Below, piece after piece: positions 61,501 through 63,849 of a DNA stretch of 64,000 nucleotides. Both the position numbers and the translations under genes were made by a program. This DNA comes from Spisula solida. Lineage: Eukaryota; Mollusca; Bivalvia; Venerida; Mactridae. The stretch lies in assembly GCA_947247005.1 (NCBI GenBank), contig OX365955.1, positions 39,163,822-39,227,821 of the forward strand, in the 5' to 3' direction. A model generated the notes under the pieces. The model worked only from the letters and a program-made list of their open reading frames with translations, did not search any database and had not been told where the DNA came from. The stretch's first letter is position 1; each line of letters begins with the position of its first letter.

Positions 61501-63830
61501 AAGGTAAGATTCAATACAAACTACGGAACAACGAGCTCTACTAGATGACAAGCTACATGGTGGTAGTCTATTGTCTGGTTCTGAGGAACGAAGGTAAGAT
61601 TCAATACAAACTACGAAACAACGAGCTCTACTAGATGACAAACTACATGGTGGTAGTCTATTGTCTGGTTCTGAGGAACAAAGGTAAGATTCAATACAAA
61701 CAACGGAACAACGAGCTCTACTAGATGACAAGCTACATGGTGGTAGTCTATTGTCTGGTTCTGAGGAACGAAGGTAAGATTCAATACAAACTACGGAACA
61801 ACGAGCTCTACTAGATGACAAACTACATGGTGGTAGTCTATTGTCTGGTTCTGAGGAACGAAGGTAAGATTCAATACAAACTACGGAACAATGAGCTCTA
61901 CTAGATGACAAACTACATGGTGGTAGTCTATTGTCTGGTTCTGAGGAACGAAGGTAAGATTCAATACAAACTGCGGAACAACGAGCTCTACTTGATGACA
62001 AACTACATGGTGGTAGTCTATTGTCTGGTTCTGAGGAACGAAGGTAAGATTCAATACAAACTACGGAACAATGAGCTCCACTAGCTGACAAACTACATGG
62101 TGGTAGTCTATTGTCTGGTTCTGAGGAACGAAGGTAAGATTCAATACAAACTTTTGTGTAATCTAAGGAACAACGAGCTCTACTCGATGACAAACTACAT
62201 GGTGGTAGTCTATTGTCTGGTTCTGAGGAACGAAGGTAAGATTCAATACAAACTGTTGTGTAATCTACGGAACAACGAGCTCTACTAGATGATAAACTAC
62301 ATGGTGGTAGTCTGTTGTCTGGTTCTGAGGAACAAAGGTAAGATTCAATACAAACTGTTGTGTAATCTACGGAACAACGAGTTCTACTAGATGATAAACT
62401 ACATGGTGGTAGTCTATTGTCTGGTTCTGAGGAACGAAGGTAAGATTCAATACAAACTCTTGTGTAATCTATGGAACAACGAGCTCTACTAGATGATAAA
62501 CTACATGGTGGTAGTCTATTGTCTGGTTCTGAGGAACGAAGGTAAGATTCAATACAAACTCTTTGTGTAATCTACGGAACAATGAGCTCTACTAGATGAC
62601 AAACTACATGGTGGTAGTCTGTTGTCAGGTTCTGAGGAACGAAGGTAAGATTCAATACAAACTCTTTGTGTAATCTATGGAACAATGAGCTCTACTAGAT
62701 GACAAACTACATGGTGGTAGTCTGTTGTCAGGTTCTGAGGAACGAAGGTAAGATTCAATACAAACTCTTTGTGTAATCTGGGCTGGAAAAACGTGTGTGT
62801 AGCATACAGGAATAAAATGTCTTATTTGTGTGGTTGAAGTCCTTCAAACAGTATTTAACTGAAGGCTCCGCGAATTTTTTTAAAAACTTGTCAGTCTGAA
62901 TTGGTAAAATTAGTGAATGATTCTCTTTGTCTAATAGAAAAATACAGAATTTTCTGTCAGTCAAATTCAAAATTTGTCAGTCAGGACTGGAGGACTGACA
63001 GTTTGCGCAGAGTCATATGAAGACCATTCAATTGGCCTTACAACAGATAAAGTGGGAGTGACATTGTTTTTGTGCTGCACTTCTGGAAGTCTCACAAAGT
63101 TTACCTGTGCTTGTTTTCCCAAAACCATTGGTCAATGAAATTTATTATGAATACTTGGTCCCAAGCTTTGTTGTTCATTTTTCCAGAAAGTTGAGTTGGA
63201 TGATTATTGCAGGAGTTATGGCCCTTTGTAGGATGATTATTGCTGGAGTTATGGCCCTTTGTATGATGATTATTGCTGGGTTAAGCCCCTTGGATGATAA
63301 TTGCTGGAGTTAAGGTCCTTGGATGATTATTGCTGGAGTTACAGCCCTTGGATGTGGATGATTATTGCTGGAGTTACAGCCCTTGGATGATAATTGCTGG
63401 AGTTAAGGCTCTTGGATGATTATTGCTAGAGTTACAGCCCTTGGATGATAATTGCTGGAGTTAAGGCCCTTGGATGATTATTGCTAGAGTTTTGGTCCTT
63501 GGATGATTATTGCTGGAGTTACAGCCCTTGGATGATTATTGCTGGAGTTACAGCCCTTGGATGATAATTGCTGGAGTTAAGGCCCTTGGATGATTATTGC
63601 TAGAGTTTTGGTCCTTGGATGATTATTGCTAGAGTTTTGGCCCTTGGATGATTATTGCTGGAGTTAAGGCCTTGGATGATTATTGCTGGAGTTAAGGCCC
63701 TTTGTTTTTATATTACAGATTGATAGAACTAGATGAAGGTATAGAAGCGTTGGATGCTGCCATAGATTATAGATCTGATACTATAAGAAGTAAACAGTTA
63801 GAAGTTAGACATTCACAAGCTTTGGCTCAG
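16158..63830 (+). CDS. KIF27: KIF7/KIF27-type kinesin gene (32 exons in window; 3' end outside)
   Basis: Joining 32 GT/AG exons gives 1160 codons without a stop. Residues 1 to about 365 are a kinesin motor: P-loop GQTGSGKT at 91-98, switch I NEHSSRSH at 209-216, switch II DLAGSE at 271-276, and [14 protein letters not shown] in loop L12/alpha-5. From about 390 the protein is mostly charged coiled coil with KIF27-specific blocks: [49 protein letters not shown] and [11 protein letters not shown]. These match vertebrate KIF27 in order and spacing; vertebrate KIF27 is about 1400 residues, so roughly 240 are missing to the right. The family (KIF7, KIF27, fly Costal-2) acts at cilia and in Hedgehog signalling; KIF27 is linked to motile cilia. 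Invertebrates usually have one gene for both, so the exact paralogue name is arbitrary. A 27-nt microexon in loop L10, a candidate 45-nt exon 18 and a repeated exon-31 donor are unusual. Confidence 0.93.
16449..17293. mobile_element. 845-bp element, CAGGGCTT...AAAGCCCTG, in intron 1
   Basis: Begins CAGGGCTTCC and ends GCGAAAGCCCTG; TTTGAT flanks both sides (16443-16448 and 17294-17299). TTCGCC-rich inverted blocks lie near both ends. No coding capacity. Confidence 0.6.
17612..17874. mobile_element. MITE, GGGTGTCAA...TTGACACCCCTG family
   Basis: Ends GTTGACACCCCTG, with the inverse at the left start. Shares TCTCAAGAAATGGCAAAGTT with copies at 30456-30717, 37497-37736 and 63850-64000. CTATG occurs beside both ends, so a 5-bp target duplication is possible. 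Confidence 0.6.
18155..18292 (+). CDS. KIF27: KIF27 exon 2 (motor)
   Basis: Residues 19-64, starting VRPMLPKEK and ending [13 protein letters not shown]. This is the standard kinesin stretch from the VRxRP motif to the FTFDxVF-like strand. Acceptor ATATAG, donor GTACGT, phase 0 to 0. Confidence 0.92.
18612..18810. repeat. dispersed repeat, TTGTTGCTCTACAGAG family
   Basis: Intron 2 copy with two TAGAGAGGTTGTTGCTGTAC-like units; same family as 3231-3415, 20428-20612 and 23117-23284. Confidence 0.5.
18838..18924 (+). CDS. KIF27: KIF27 exon 3 (motor, first half of P-loop)
   Basis: Residues 65-93, ending [12 protein letters not shown]. The nucleotide-binding P-loop GQTGSGKT is split by intron 3 after GQT. 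Acceptor ATTACAG, donor GTAAGT, phase 0 to 0. Confidence 0.95.
18960..19296. mobile_element. 337-bp element, CAGGGCTCTCGCT termini, 5-bp duplication
   Basis: Begins CAGGGCTCTCGC and ends TGAGAGCCCTG, flanked by TATAC at 18955-18959 and 19297-19301. A related element with GAGGGCTCTCAC...AAGAGCCCT lies at 49512-49770. Confidence 0.7.
19965..20072 (+). CDS. KIF27: KIF27 exon 4 (motor, second half of P-loop)
   Basis: Residues 94-129, starting [11 protein letters not shown] and containing [20 protein letters not shown] after the P-loop is characteristic of KIF7/KIF27. Acceptor TTTGTAG, donor GTATGT, phase 0 to 0. Confidence 0.95.
20428..20612. repeat. dispersed repeat, TTGTTGCTCTACAGAG family
   Basis: Opposite orientation to the 18612 copy; begins GTACAGTTCAACCTC and ends with the inverse near 20612. 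Confidence 0.5.
20656..20791 (+). CDS. KIF27: KIF27 exon 5 (motor)
   Basis: Residues 130-175, containing [19 protein letters not shown] and [10 protein letters not shown]: the beta-4/beta-5 strands and the kinesin SYxEIYNE-type signature. Phase 0 to 1, donor GTAATT. Confidence 0.94.
21276..21703. mobile_element. compound palindromic element, two modules
   Basis: Module 1 (about 21276-21541) is bounded by TTATCACATAACCT and AGGTTATGTGATAA. Module 2 (about 21540-21703) is a palindrome with GTGCTCATTACATAC and its inverse GTAATGAGCAC around a small ATATGACAC hairpin. The same two-module unit recurs at 59394-59804. Confidence 0.7.
21830..21976 (+). CDS. KIF27: KIF27 exon 6 (motor, switch I)
   Basis: Residues 175-224. 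Contains [20 protein letters not shown], with switch I NEHSSRSH intact (209-216). Acceptor GGTTTTCAG, donor GTATGT, phase 1 to 1. Confidence 0.95.
22299..22373 (+). CDS. KIF27: KIF27 exon 7 (motor loop L10 insert)
   Basis: Residues 224-249, an acidic/basic stretch ([18 protein letters not shown]) between strand beta-6 and the switch II strand. KIF27 proteins have a longer loop here than conventional kinesin. Phase 1 to 1, acceptor TTTACAG, donor GTAGGA. Confidence 0.85.
22418..22632. mobile_element. MITE, CCTAGGTCCCACTGAG termini
   Basis: AACCTAGGTCCCACTGAG at the left is inverted at the right as CTCAGTGGGACCTAGGCTT, flanked by TA. Further copies: 52387-52610, 55775-55972 (right end lost) and 57405-58553 (interrupted). 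TA flanks suggest a Tc1/mariner-type mobiliser. Confidence 0.75.
23117..23284. repeat. dispersed repeat, TTGTTGCTCTACAGAG family
   Basis: Contains TATAGAGAGGTTGTTGCTCT; same family as 3231-3415, 18612-18810 and 20428-20612. Confidence 0.5.
23655..23681 (+). CDS. KIF27: KIF27 exon 8, 27-nt microexon (loop L10)
   Basis: Nine codons adding SLEFNEREG to loop L10. Acceptor GACCAACAG and donor GTATGT are good and both borders are phase 1, so the exon can be included or skipped without changing frame. No transcript evidence; it could be a chance match, but both sites and the phase agree. Confidence 0.55.
23826..24068. mobile_element. dispersed repeat, GAGGTATATTGCTTTGCACATG family
   Basis: Shares GGTATATTGCTTTGCACATG and the CTATGGGGGC end with the copy at 37872-38092. 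A fragment of its right end lies near 26290-26335. Confidence 0.55.
24069..25143. other. KIF27 intron 8, remainder
   Basis: AT-rich. Three overlapping short open frames on both strands look accidental; no further exon with consistent splice phase was found between the microexon and exon 9. Confidence 0.4.
25144..25239 (+). CDS. KIF27: KIF27 exon 9 (motor, switch II)
   Basis: Residues 258-290. Contains [19 protein letters not shown] with switch II DLAGSE at 271-276. Phase 1 to 1, acceptor TAATTGTAG, donor GTATTG. Confidence 0.95.
25554..25820. mobile_element. MITE, CAGGGGTCCTA...GATCCCCTG family
   Basis: Starts CAGGGGTCCTAAAG and ends AGTAGATCCCCTG. Related copies at 27943-28134, 40585-40790 and ending near 61192. 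The interior resembles the GGGTGTCAA family (AAAGTTATTTGATGAAAA), so the two families are probably sisters. Confidence 0.55.
26042..26163 (+). CDS. KIF27: KIF27 exon 10 (motor, microtubule-binding helix)
   Basis: Residues 290-330. Contains [20 protein letters not shown] (helix alpha-4) and [14 protein letters not shown] (L12/alpha-5), the main microtubule-binding face. Phase 1 to 0, donor GTAAGT. Confidence 0.95.
26392..26810 (-). mobile_element. second copy of the 168-556 element, inverted
   Basis: Bounded by CAGGTGTTTTTTTC and GCGAAAAAAAGCCCTG, flanked by CGATG at 26387-26391 and 26811-26815. Body matches 168-556 in reverse, for example CAAAAGGGCTTGGGCCTC. Lies in intron 10. Confidence 0.8.
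27943..28134. mobile_element. MITE, CAGGGGTCCTA family
   Basis: Starts CAGGGGTCCTATAA and ends GGTAGAACCCCTG, in intron 11 about 90 bp before exon 11's acceptor region. Confidence 0.55.
28223..28324 (+). CDS. KIF27: KIF27 exon 11 (motor end)
   Basis: Residues 331-364, [20 protein letters not shown] then [14 protein letters not shown]: final motor strand and helix alpha-6. Phase 0 to 0, acceptor AATTGTAG, donor GTAAGT. Confidence 0.95.
28424..28818 (+). mobile_element. dispersed repeat, AGCTCACCTG...AGGTGAGCG family
   Basis: Begins TTAGCTCACCTGCGCACAA and ends CAGGTGAGCGCTTTAGGGC with CCTCTTGT. Other copies: 38229-38480, 57428-58372 and 60127-60489. Sub-terminal inverted repeats, no coding capacity; a family style common in bivalves. 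Confidence 0.65.
29028..29108 (+). CDS. KIF27: KIF27 exon 12 (neck linker)
   Basis: Residues 365-391, starting [19 protein letters not shown] directly after the motor is the KIF7/KIF27 neck sequence. Phase 0 to 0, acceptor TTCCAG, donor GTTAGT. Confidence 0.93.
29968..30250 (+). mobile_element. dispersed element, TATGCCCCCC...GGGGGCATAA family, copy 1
   Basis: Starts TATGCCCCCCCTATCG, has a GTCCGTCC-rich stretch and ends GGGGGCATAAGC...GCAGTCTTGTT. Almost identical to 31547-31829, which lies 1.6 kb away; a right-end fragment is at 55505-55550. Confidence 0.7.
30456..30717. mobile_element. MITE, GGGTGTCAA family
   Basis: Starts CGGGGGTGTCGATATTCC and ends TGTTGACATCCCTG; carries the family's TCTCAAGAAATGGCAAAGTT block. 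It ends 26 bp before exon 13. Confidence 0.6.
30743..30870 (+). CDS. KIF27: KIF27 exon 13 (neck coil)
   Basis: Residues 392-434, starting [12 protein letters not shown] and ending IKHLEDQVA: start of the coiled-coil stalk. Phase 0 to 2, donor GTAAGA. Confidence 0.92.
31547..31829 (+). mobile_element. dispersed element, TATGCCCCCC family, copy 2
   Basis: Near-identical partner of 29968-30250, same orientation, in intron 13. Few differences, suggesting recent movement or local duplication. Confidence 0.7.
32009..32144 (+). CDS. KIF27: KIF27 exon 14 (stalk)
   Basis: Residues 434-479, [19 protein letters not shown] then DWLDLMEE. This matches the KIF27 LQGECxxYxxxxEEA block. Phase 2 to 0, donor GTATGA. 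Confidence 0.92.
32676..32840. repeat. dispersed repeat, CTTGACTTAAGGATAA family
   Basis: Shares ATTAAACTCTTGGTCA and GGCTATCCTTATTCTCCAAT with 37187-37342 and, inverted, 51112-51312. The ends resemble inverted TGGTATTCAATA motifs. Confidence 0.5.
33520..33777 (+). mobile_element. dispersed repeat, AGTCCCCTACCAG family with X-box motif, copy 1
   Basis: Starts AGTCCCCTACCAGTTTTTAC and ends near CCGGTAGGGGACTTCTG. Contains GTTGCTATGGCAAC (33705-33718), a perfect RFX-type palindrome. Second copy at 53834-54083. Confidence 0.65.
34520..34612. repeat. (AAGT)n and (AAAGT)n microsatellite
   Basis: About eight AAGT units pass into about seven AAAGT units. It is the tail of the minus-strand retrotransposon end on its right. 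Confidence 0.85.
34613..35180 (-). mobile_element. non-LTR retrotransposon 3' end
   Basis: On the minus strand, a short open frame (35178-34996; includes [13 protein letters not shown]) precedes a 3' UTR with GAGGCCCACATGGAAG and CAATAAAGTC, then the microsatellite tail. The UTR is related to 959-1180. Whether the small frame is the end of the LINE polyprotein is uncertain. Confidence 0.45.
35419..35502 (+). CDS. KIF27: KIF27 exon 15 (stalk)
   Basis: Residues 480-507, starting [14 protein letters not shown] and ending LQKELKK. Phase 0 to 0, acceptor TTATTTAAG, donor GTACTA. The open frame runs on into the intron without significance. Confidence 0.85.
35918..36004 (+). CDS. KIF27: KIF27 exon 16 (coiled coil)
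   Basis: Residues 508-536, [19 protein letters not shown] then [10 protein letters not shown]. Corresponds to the vertebrate DEVVFNQKELEVKEL block. Phase 0 to 0, acceptor ATTCTAG, donor GTATGG. Confidence 0.88.
36392..36511 (+). CDS. KIF27: KIF27 exon 17 (coiled coil)
   Basis: Residues 537-576, glutamate/glutamine-rich helix with [15 protein letters not shown] and [11 protein letters not shown]. Phase 0 to 0, acceptor TTTCCAG, donor GTTAGT. Confidence 0.9.
36701..36800. mobile_element. truncated CAGGCCTAGACA MITE
   Basis: Starts CAGGCCTAGACAATAAC and shares AAATAGGACAGTTACTGGTC with 6227-6381; the right end is missing. Lies in intron 17. Confidence 0.55.
37187..37342. repeat. dispersed repeat, CTTGACTTAAGGATAA family
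   Basis: Intron 17 copy; matches 32676-32840 along most of its length. Confidence 0.5.
37497..37736. mobile_element. MITE, GGGTGTCAA family
   Basis: Starts CAGGGATGTCAATATTTC and ends ATTGACACCCCTG. An internal deletion relative to 17612-17874 removes part of the AAAGTTATTTGATG block. Confidence 0.6.
37872..38092. mobile_element. dispersed repeat, TATGCCCCCATGG...CCATGGGGGCG family
   Basis: TATGCCCCCATGGTTAATG at the left, CTACCATGGGGGCG at the right, weakly inverted. It ends 34 bp before candidate exon 18. Confidence 0.55.
38126..38170 (+). CDS. KIF27: KIF27 candidate exon 18 (45 nt)
   Basis: Fifteen codons, [15 protein letters not shown], with acceptor CTTCATAG and donor GTCAGA, phase 0 to 0. 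Position fits the linker after the coiled coil, where vertebrate KIF27 has a similar Ser/Thr-rich run. Exons 17 and 19 also join in frame without it, so it may be alternative or false. Confidence 0.5.
38229..38480 (+). mobile_element. AGCTCACCTG family copy
   Basis: Starts TTTAGCTCACCTGTCGC and ends CAGGTGAGCGACCTAGGGCC with CCCTCTTG; shorter than the 28424 copy. Confidence 0.6.
39748..40091 (+). repeat. 43-bp minisatellite, 8 units
   Basis: The motif AGGTCAAGGTCAC starts at 39748, 39791, 39834, 39877, 39920, 39963, 40006 and 40049: an exact 43-bp step. Seven of eight units carry TCAAGGTCA; the fifth has TCAATGTCA. Lies in intron 18. Confidence 0.9.
40195..40262 (+). repeat. tRNA T-arm-like fragment
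   Basis: GTGGGTTCGAATCCCAC is a perfect T-arm with B box, but no D-arm or acceptor partner is present at the right distance. A tRNA or SINE fragment, not a functional tRNA. Confidence 0.35.
40585..40790. mobile_element. MITE, CAGGGGTCCTA family
   Basis: Starts ATAGGGTCCTACAGTTTCGG and ends CAGTAGGTCCCCTG. Confidence 0.5.
41242..43002 (+). repeat. left arm of the 6.8-kb inverted repeat (two diverged half-units)
   Basis: Contains two related blocks in the same orientation: A from GTCCGAGAGCCCACACACTT (41245) and B from GTCCGAGAACCCACACACTT (42026). Each is followed by AAGCCGTGACTA and a GGGGTCAAAGGTCA motif, at similar distances. AGGTCAAAGGTCA, a perfect DR1, occurs near 41951. The arm ends at the small palindrome TGAGGTACAGCAACCTCA. 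Confidence 0.8.
43003..46305 (+). repeat. degenerate 42-44-bp satellite array
   Basis: Variants of GAGTACCCAATAGGACCAG, GAATGTATGTAC and ATAGTGGTT recur throughout. Adjacent units measured at 43676-43720 and 43826-43868 are 44 and 42 bp apart. Copies differ strongly. I estimate on the order of 70 units but did not count them. Several short frames follow the 14-codon period on both strands; none is long enough to be a gene. Confidence 0.8.
45357..45577. mobile_element. MITE inside the satellite array, ATACGCCCGT termini
   Basis: ATACGCCCGT at the left, ACGGGCGTAT at the right, with TA at both outer ends. The interior has CACCGCCCGCCCACACGCCC and no satellite units, so it inserted into the array. 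Confidence 0.7.
46306..48036 (-). repeat. right arm of the 6.8-kb inverted repeat
   Basis: Reverse-complement partner of 41242-43002, with the same A and B half-units. Mirror landmarks: TTTGACCTTTGACCTTTTG near 47311, AAGCCGTGACTA inverted near 47140 and 47920. Confidence 0.8.
48280..48402 (+). CDS. KIF27: KIF27 exon 19 (linker)
   Basis: Residues 592-632, starting [14 protein letters not shown], with a basic proline-rich part ([13 protein letters not shown]). Probably disordered. Phase 0 to 0, acceptor TATTTCAG, donor GTAAGT. It follows the 10-kb intron with the giant inverted repeat. Part of its 3' end is duplicated just downstream (about 48427-48482). Confidence 0.88.
49267..49443. repeat. 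long palindrome in intron 19
   Basis: ATTTGTTTGTTTTGATTGAA through TAGTGATAAAATTTTAATATT is mirrored around CGCGCTACGCGC near 49345. Ends resemble AATAGAGGAT, as in the second module of the 21276 element. TTA may flank it. Confidence 0.65.
49512..49770. mobile_element. element with AGGGCTCTCAC...AAGAGCCCT termini
   Basis: AGGGCTCTCACTAGT at the left and CTAGCAAGAGCCCT at the right are inverted; related to 18960-19296. It ends 33 bp before exon 20, so it helps form that acceptor region. Confidence 0.5.
49803..50008 (+). CDS. KIF27: KIF27 exon 20
   Basis: Residues 633-701. Contains [20 protein letters not shown] and [11 protein letters not shown], a strongly KIF27-specific block, then an acidic Asp-rich end. 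Phase 0 to 2, acceptor ATTCAAACAG, donor GTATGT. Confidence 0.93.
50594..50623 (+). CDS. KIF27: KIF27 exon 21, 30-nt microexon
   Basis: Adds about ten residues (PKHTVQPRA) between the acidic end of exon 20 and the basic start of exon 22. Acceptor TTTTGTAG, donor GTAATA, phase 2 to 2. Exon 20 and exon 22 also join in phase without it, so it may be a cassette. Confidence 0.6.
51112..51312. repeat. dispersed repeat, CTTGACTTAAGGATAA family, inverted
   Basis: Contains TGATCTGATTGGTTGTCCTT and the inverse of ATTAAACTCTTGGTCA. Confidence 0.5.
51313..52386. other. KIF27 intron 21, middle part
   Basis: AT-rich sequence with no repeat family or exon that I can support; only short accidental frames. 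Confidence 0.4.
52387..52610. mobile_element. MITE, CCTAGGTCCCACTGAG family
   Basis: Complete inverted termini AAGCCTAGGTCCCACTGAG and CTCAGTGGGACCTAGGCTT; the open frame starting inside it is incidental. Confidence 0.75.
53458..53558 (+). CDS. KIF27: KIF27 exon 22 (basic linker)
   Basis: Residues 711-745, Lys-rich ([18 protein letters not shown]). Phase 2 to 1, acceptor TCTTCAG, donor GTTTGT. No recognisable domain. Confidence 0.85.
53834..54083 (+). mobile_element. AGTCCCCTACCAG family with X-box motif, copy 2
   Basis: Same structure as 33520-33777, including GTTGCTATGGCAAC at 54014-54027. Lies in intron 22. Confidence 0.65.
54203..54359 (+). CDS. KIF27: KIF27 exon 23 (coiled-coil start)
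   Basis: Residues 745-797, ending [17 protein letters not shown], which matches the vertebrate EAKQKMRELTINIK block. Phase 1 to 2, acceptor GTTCCAG, donor GTAATG. Confidence 0.93.
55034..55130 (+). CDS. KIF27: KIF27 exon 24 (coiled coil)
   Basis: Residues 797-829, [19 protein letters not shown] then [13 protein letters not shown]; matches vertebrate KEDLIKELIKTGNDA. Phase 2 to 0, acceptor GTTACAG, donor GTGAGT. Confidence 0.94.
55651..55754 (+). CDS. KIF27: KIF27 exon 25 (coiled coil)
   Basis: Residues 830-864, starting [16 protein letters not shown]. Phase 0 to 2, acceptor TTTACAG, donor GTAGGT. Confidence 0.92.
55775..55972. mobile_element. MITE, CCTAGGTCCCA family, right end truncated
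   Basis: Starts AAGCCTAGGTCCCAATGAG just after exon 25's donor and stops at ATGCTCAGTGG, losing the last ~11 bp of the terminus. Confidence 0.65.
56060..56440 (+). repeat. SINE-like repeat with tRNA-like head
   Basis: GGTGAGCAAGTTAATTATG and CCGGTTCAATTCTC (about 56132) sit at A-box/B-box spacing. The body (GAAAGAGCTGGGGTATTGA, GGCAGGGAAAAACAGAATGA) recurs without the head at 58600-58790 (GAAAGAGCTAGGGTATCTC). Confidence 0.45.
56605..56712 (+). CDS. KIF27: KIF27 exon 26 (coiled coil)
   Basis: Residues 864-900, [20 protein letters not shown] and [10 protein letters not shown]; matches vertebrate FRKKMDAAKLRVQVLQKKQ. Phase 2 to 2, donor GTAAGA. Confidence 0.93.
57206..57305 (+). CDS. KIF27: KIF27 exon 27 (coiled coil)
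   Basis: Residues 900-933, [20 protein letters not shown] then a basic helix. Phase 2 to 0, acceptor TTTTCAG, donor GTATGT. Confidence 0.92.
57405..58553 (-). mobile_element. CCTAGGTCCCACTGAG MITE split by a nested insertion
   Basis: Left terminus AAGCCTTGGTCCCACTGAGC at 57405, right terminus CTCAGTGGGACCTAGGCTT ending 58553. The MITE body is cut after GAGCATTTT by the element at 57428-58372, which is bounded by T-runs. Confidence 0.7.
57428..58372 (+). mobile_element. AGCTCACCTG family copy with about five internal tandem units
   Basis: Starts TAGCTCACCTGCCACAAAG and ends AGCAGGTGAGCGCCCCAGG...CCTCTTG. Inside, ACCTTGTTAACACTCT-like segments recur near 57650, 57795, 57944, 58078 and 58220, a period of about 145 bp, with TTGATGACCTTAAGGTCA in most units. 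Confidence 0.7.
58866..59017 (+). CDS. KIF27: KIF27 exon 28
   Basis: Residues 934-984, helix with [20 protein letters not shown] then [10 protein letters not shown]. Phase 0 to 2, acceptor CTTGTAG, donor GTAGGT. An alternative acceptor two bases later would break the frame. Confidence 0.9.
59044..59290 (+). repeat. tRNA-headed SINE in intron 28
   Basis: GTGGTCCAGTCGTTAGTGTG (A-box region) and CTGGGTTTGATTCCCGG (B box in a T-arm) lie about 40 nt apart, followed by a non-tRNA body. It starts about 27 bp after exon 28. Confidence 0.6.
59394..59804. mobile_element. compound palindromic element, second copy
   Basis: Same two modules and order as 21276-21703, with small indels: TTATCACATAACCTGCGGTC...AGGTTATGTGATAA, then the GTGCTCATTACATACGAG palindrome. 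Confidence 0.7.
59841..59937 (+). CDS. KIF27: KIF27 exon 29 (coiled coil)
   Basis: Residues 984-1016, [20 protein letters not shown] then [10 protein letters not shown]; matches vertebrate LDEQKKWLDEEVEKVLNQRQEL. Phase 2 to 0, donor GTAAGT, whose downstream bases seed the minisatellite that follows. Confidence 0.94.
59940..60115 (+). repeat. 27-29-bp minisatellite at the start of intron 29
   Basis: About six units of TTAGAGTTACTTCCCTTTGT type. The first unit overlaps the bases just after exon 29's donor (GTAAGTTACTTCC), so the array grew from the intron's 5' end. Confidence 0.8.
60127..60489 (+). mobile_element. AGCTCACCTG family, diverged copy
   Basis: Starts TTTAGTTCATCTATCACATAG and ends ACAGGTGAGCAAGTTAGGGC with GGCCCTCT. 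Confidence 0.5.
60535..60665. repeat. short tandem repeat, CACAATGCCCAACT type
   Basis: Two ~60-bp units with GCACTGAAAACAT/GCACAGAAAACAT and CAATGCCCAACT; related to 11350-11440. Confidence 0.55.
60748..60852 (+). CDS. KIF27: KIF27 exon 30 (coiled coil)
   Basis: Residues 1017-1051, [20 protein letters not shown] and [11 protein letters not shown]; matches vertebrate DLKKREAIVSKKEALLQEKS. Phase 0 to 0, acceptor TATTCAG, donor GTAAGT. Confidence 0.94.
61289..61503 (+). CDS. KIF27: KIF27 exon 31 (end tandemly duplicated downstream)
   Basis: Residues 1052-1123, from [19 protein letters not shown] to [16 protein letters not shown]. Phase 0 to 2, acceptor ATTACAG, donor GTAAGA at 61504. The last ~67 nt plus donor and intron start recur 13 more times to about 62783. 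Only the first donor keeps the frame: reading on meets TAA inside the donor itself (AGG TAA). Confidence 0.9.
61437..62783 (+). repeat. 14-copy tandem duplication of exon-31 end plus splice donor
   Basis: Unit: ~67 nt of exon 31 end, donor GTAAGAT and 20-odd nt of intron. ACGAGCTC (or a one-base variant) starts at 61441, 61531, 61621, 61711, 61801, 61891, 61981 and 62071 (90-bp step), then about 62173, 62275, 62377, 62479, 62582 and 62685 (102-103-bp step). Long units have extra TTGTGTAATCT-type intron sequence, as does the unique flank, so the 90-bp units are shortened derivatives. All 14 donors are intact. Confidence 0.92.
62784..63185. other. KIF27 intron 31, unique middle part
   Basis: No exon seen. 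AACTTGTCAGTCTGAATT and TTTGTCAGTCAGGACTGG repeat a short GTCAGTC motif at 62888-63000. Confidence 0.4.
63195..63705 (+). repeat. 28-30-bp minisatellite at the end of intron 31
   Basis: About 17 units of TTGGATGATTATTGCTGGAG plus a GTTAAGGCCC-type segment, with variants TAGAGTTTTGG and GAGTTACAG. The last unit merges into exon 32's acceptor tract (TTTGTTTTTATATTACAG). Confidence 0.85.
63719..63830 (+). CDS. KIF27: KIF27 exon 32 (last exon in window)
   Basis: Residues 1123-1160, [20 protein letters not shown] then [17 protein letters not shown]; matches vertebrate QLEEGIEALEAAIEYRNE. Phase 2 to 0, acceptor TATTACAG, donor GTAGGG. Further exons must lie beyond 64000. Confidence 0.93.
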
Positions 63831-63849
63831 GTAGGGCATAGTGTTTACA

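Noticed and set aside
61243..62193. 316-residue minus-strand open frame with 30-residue repeats
   Set aside because: It is the antisense shadow of the 90-bp exon-31 array; 90 is a multiple of three, so one open unit stays open across all copies. No start context or homology.
61437..62783. CRISPR-like array
   Set aside because: Units are contiguous near-identical copies with no unique spacers, and the DNA is eukaryotic.
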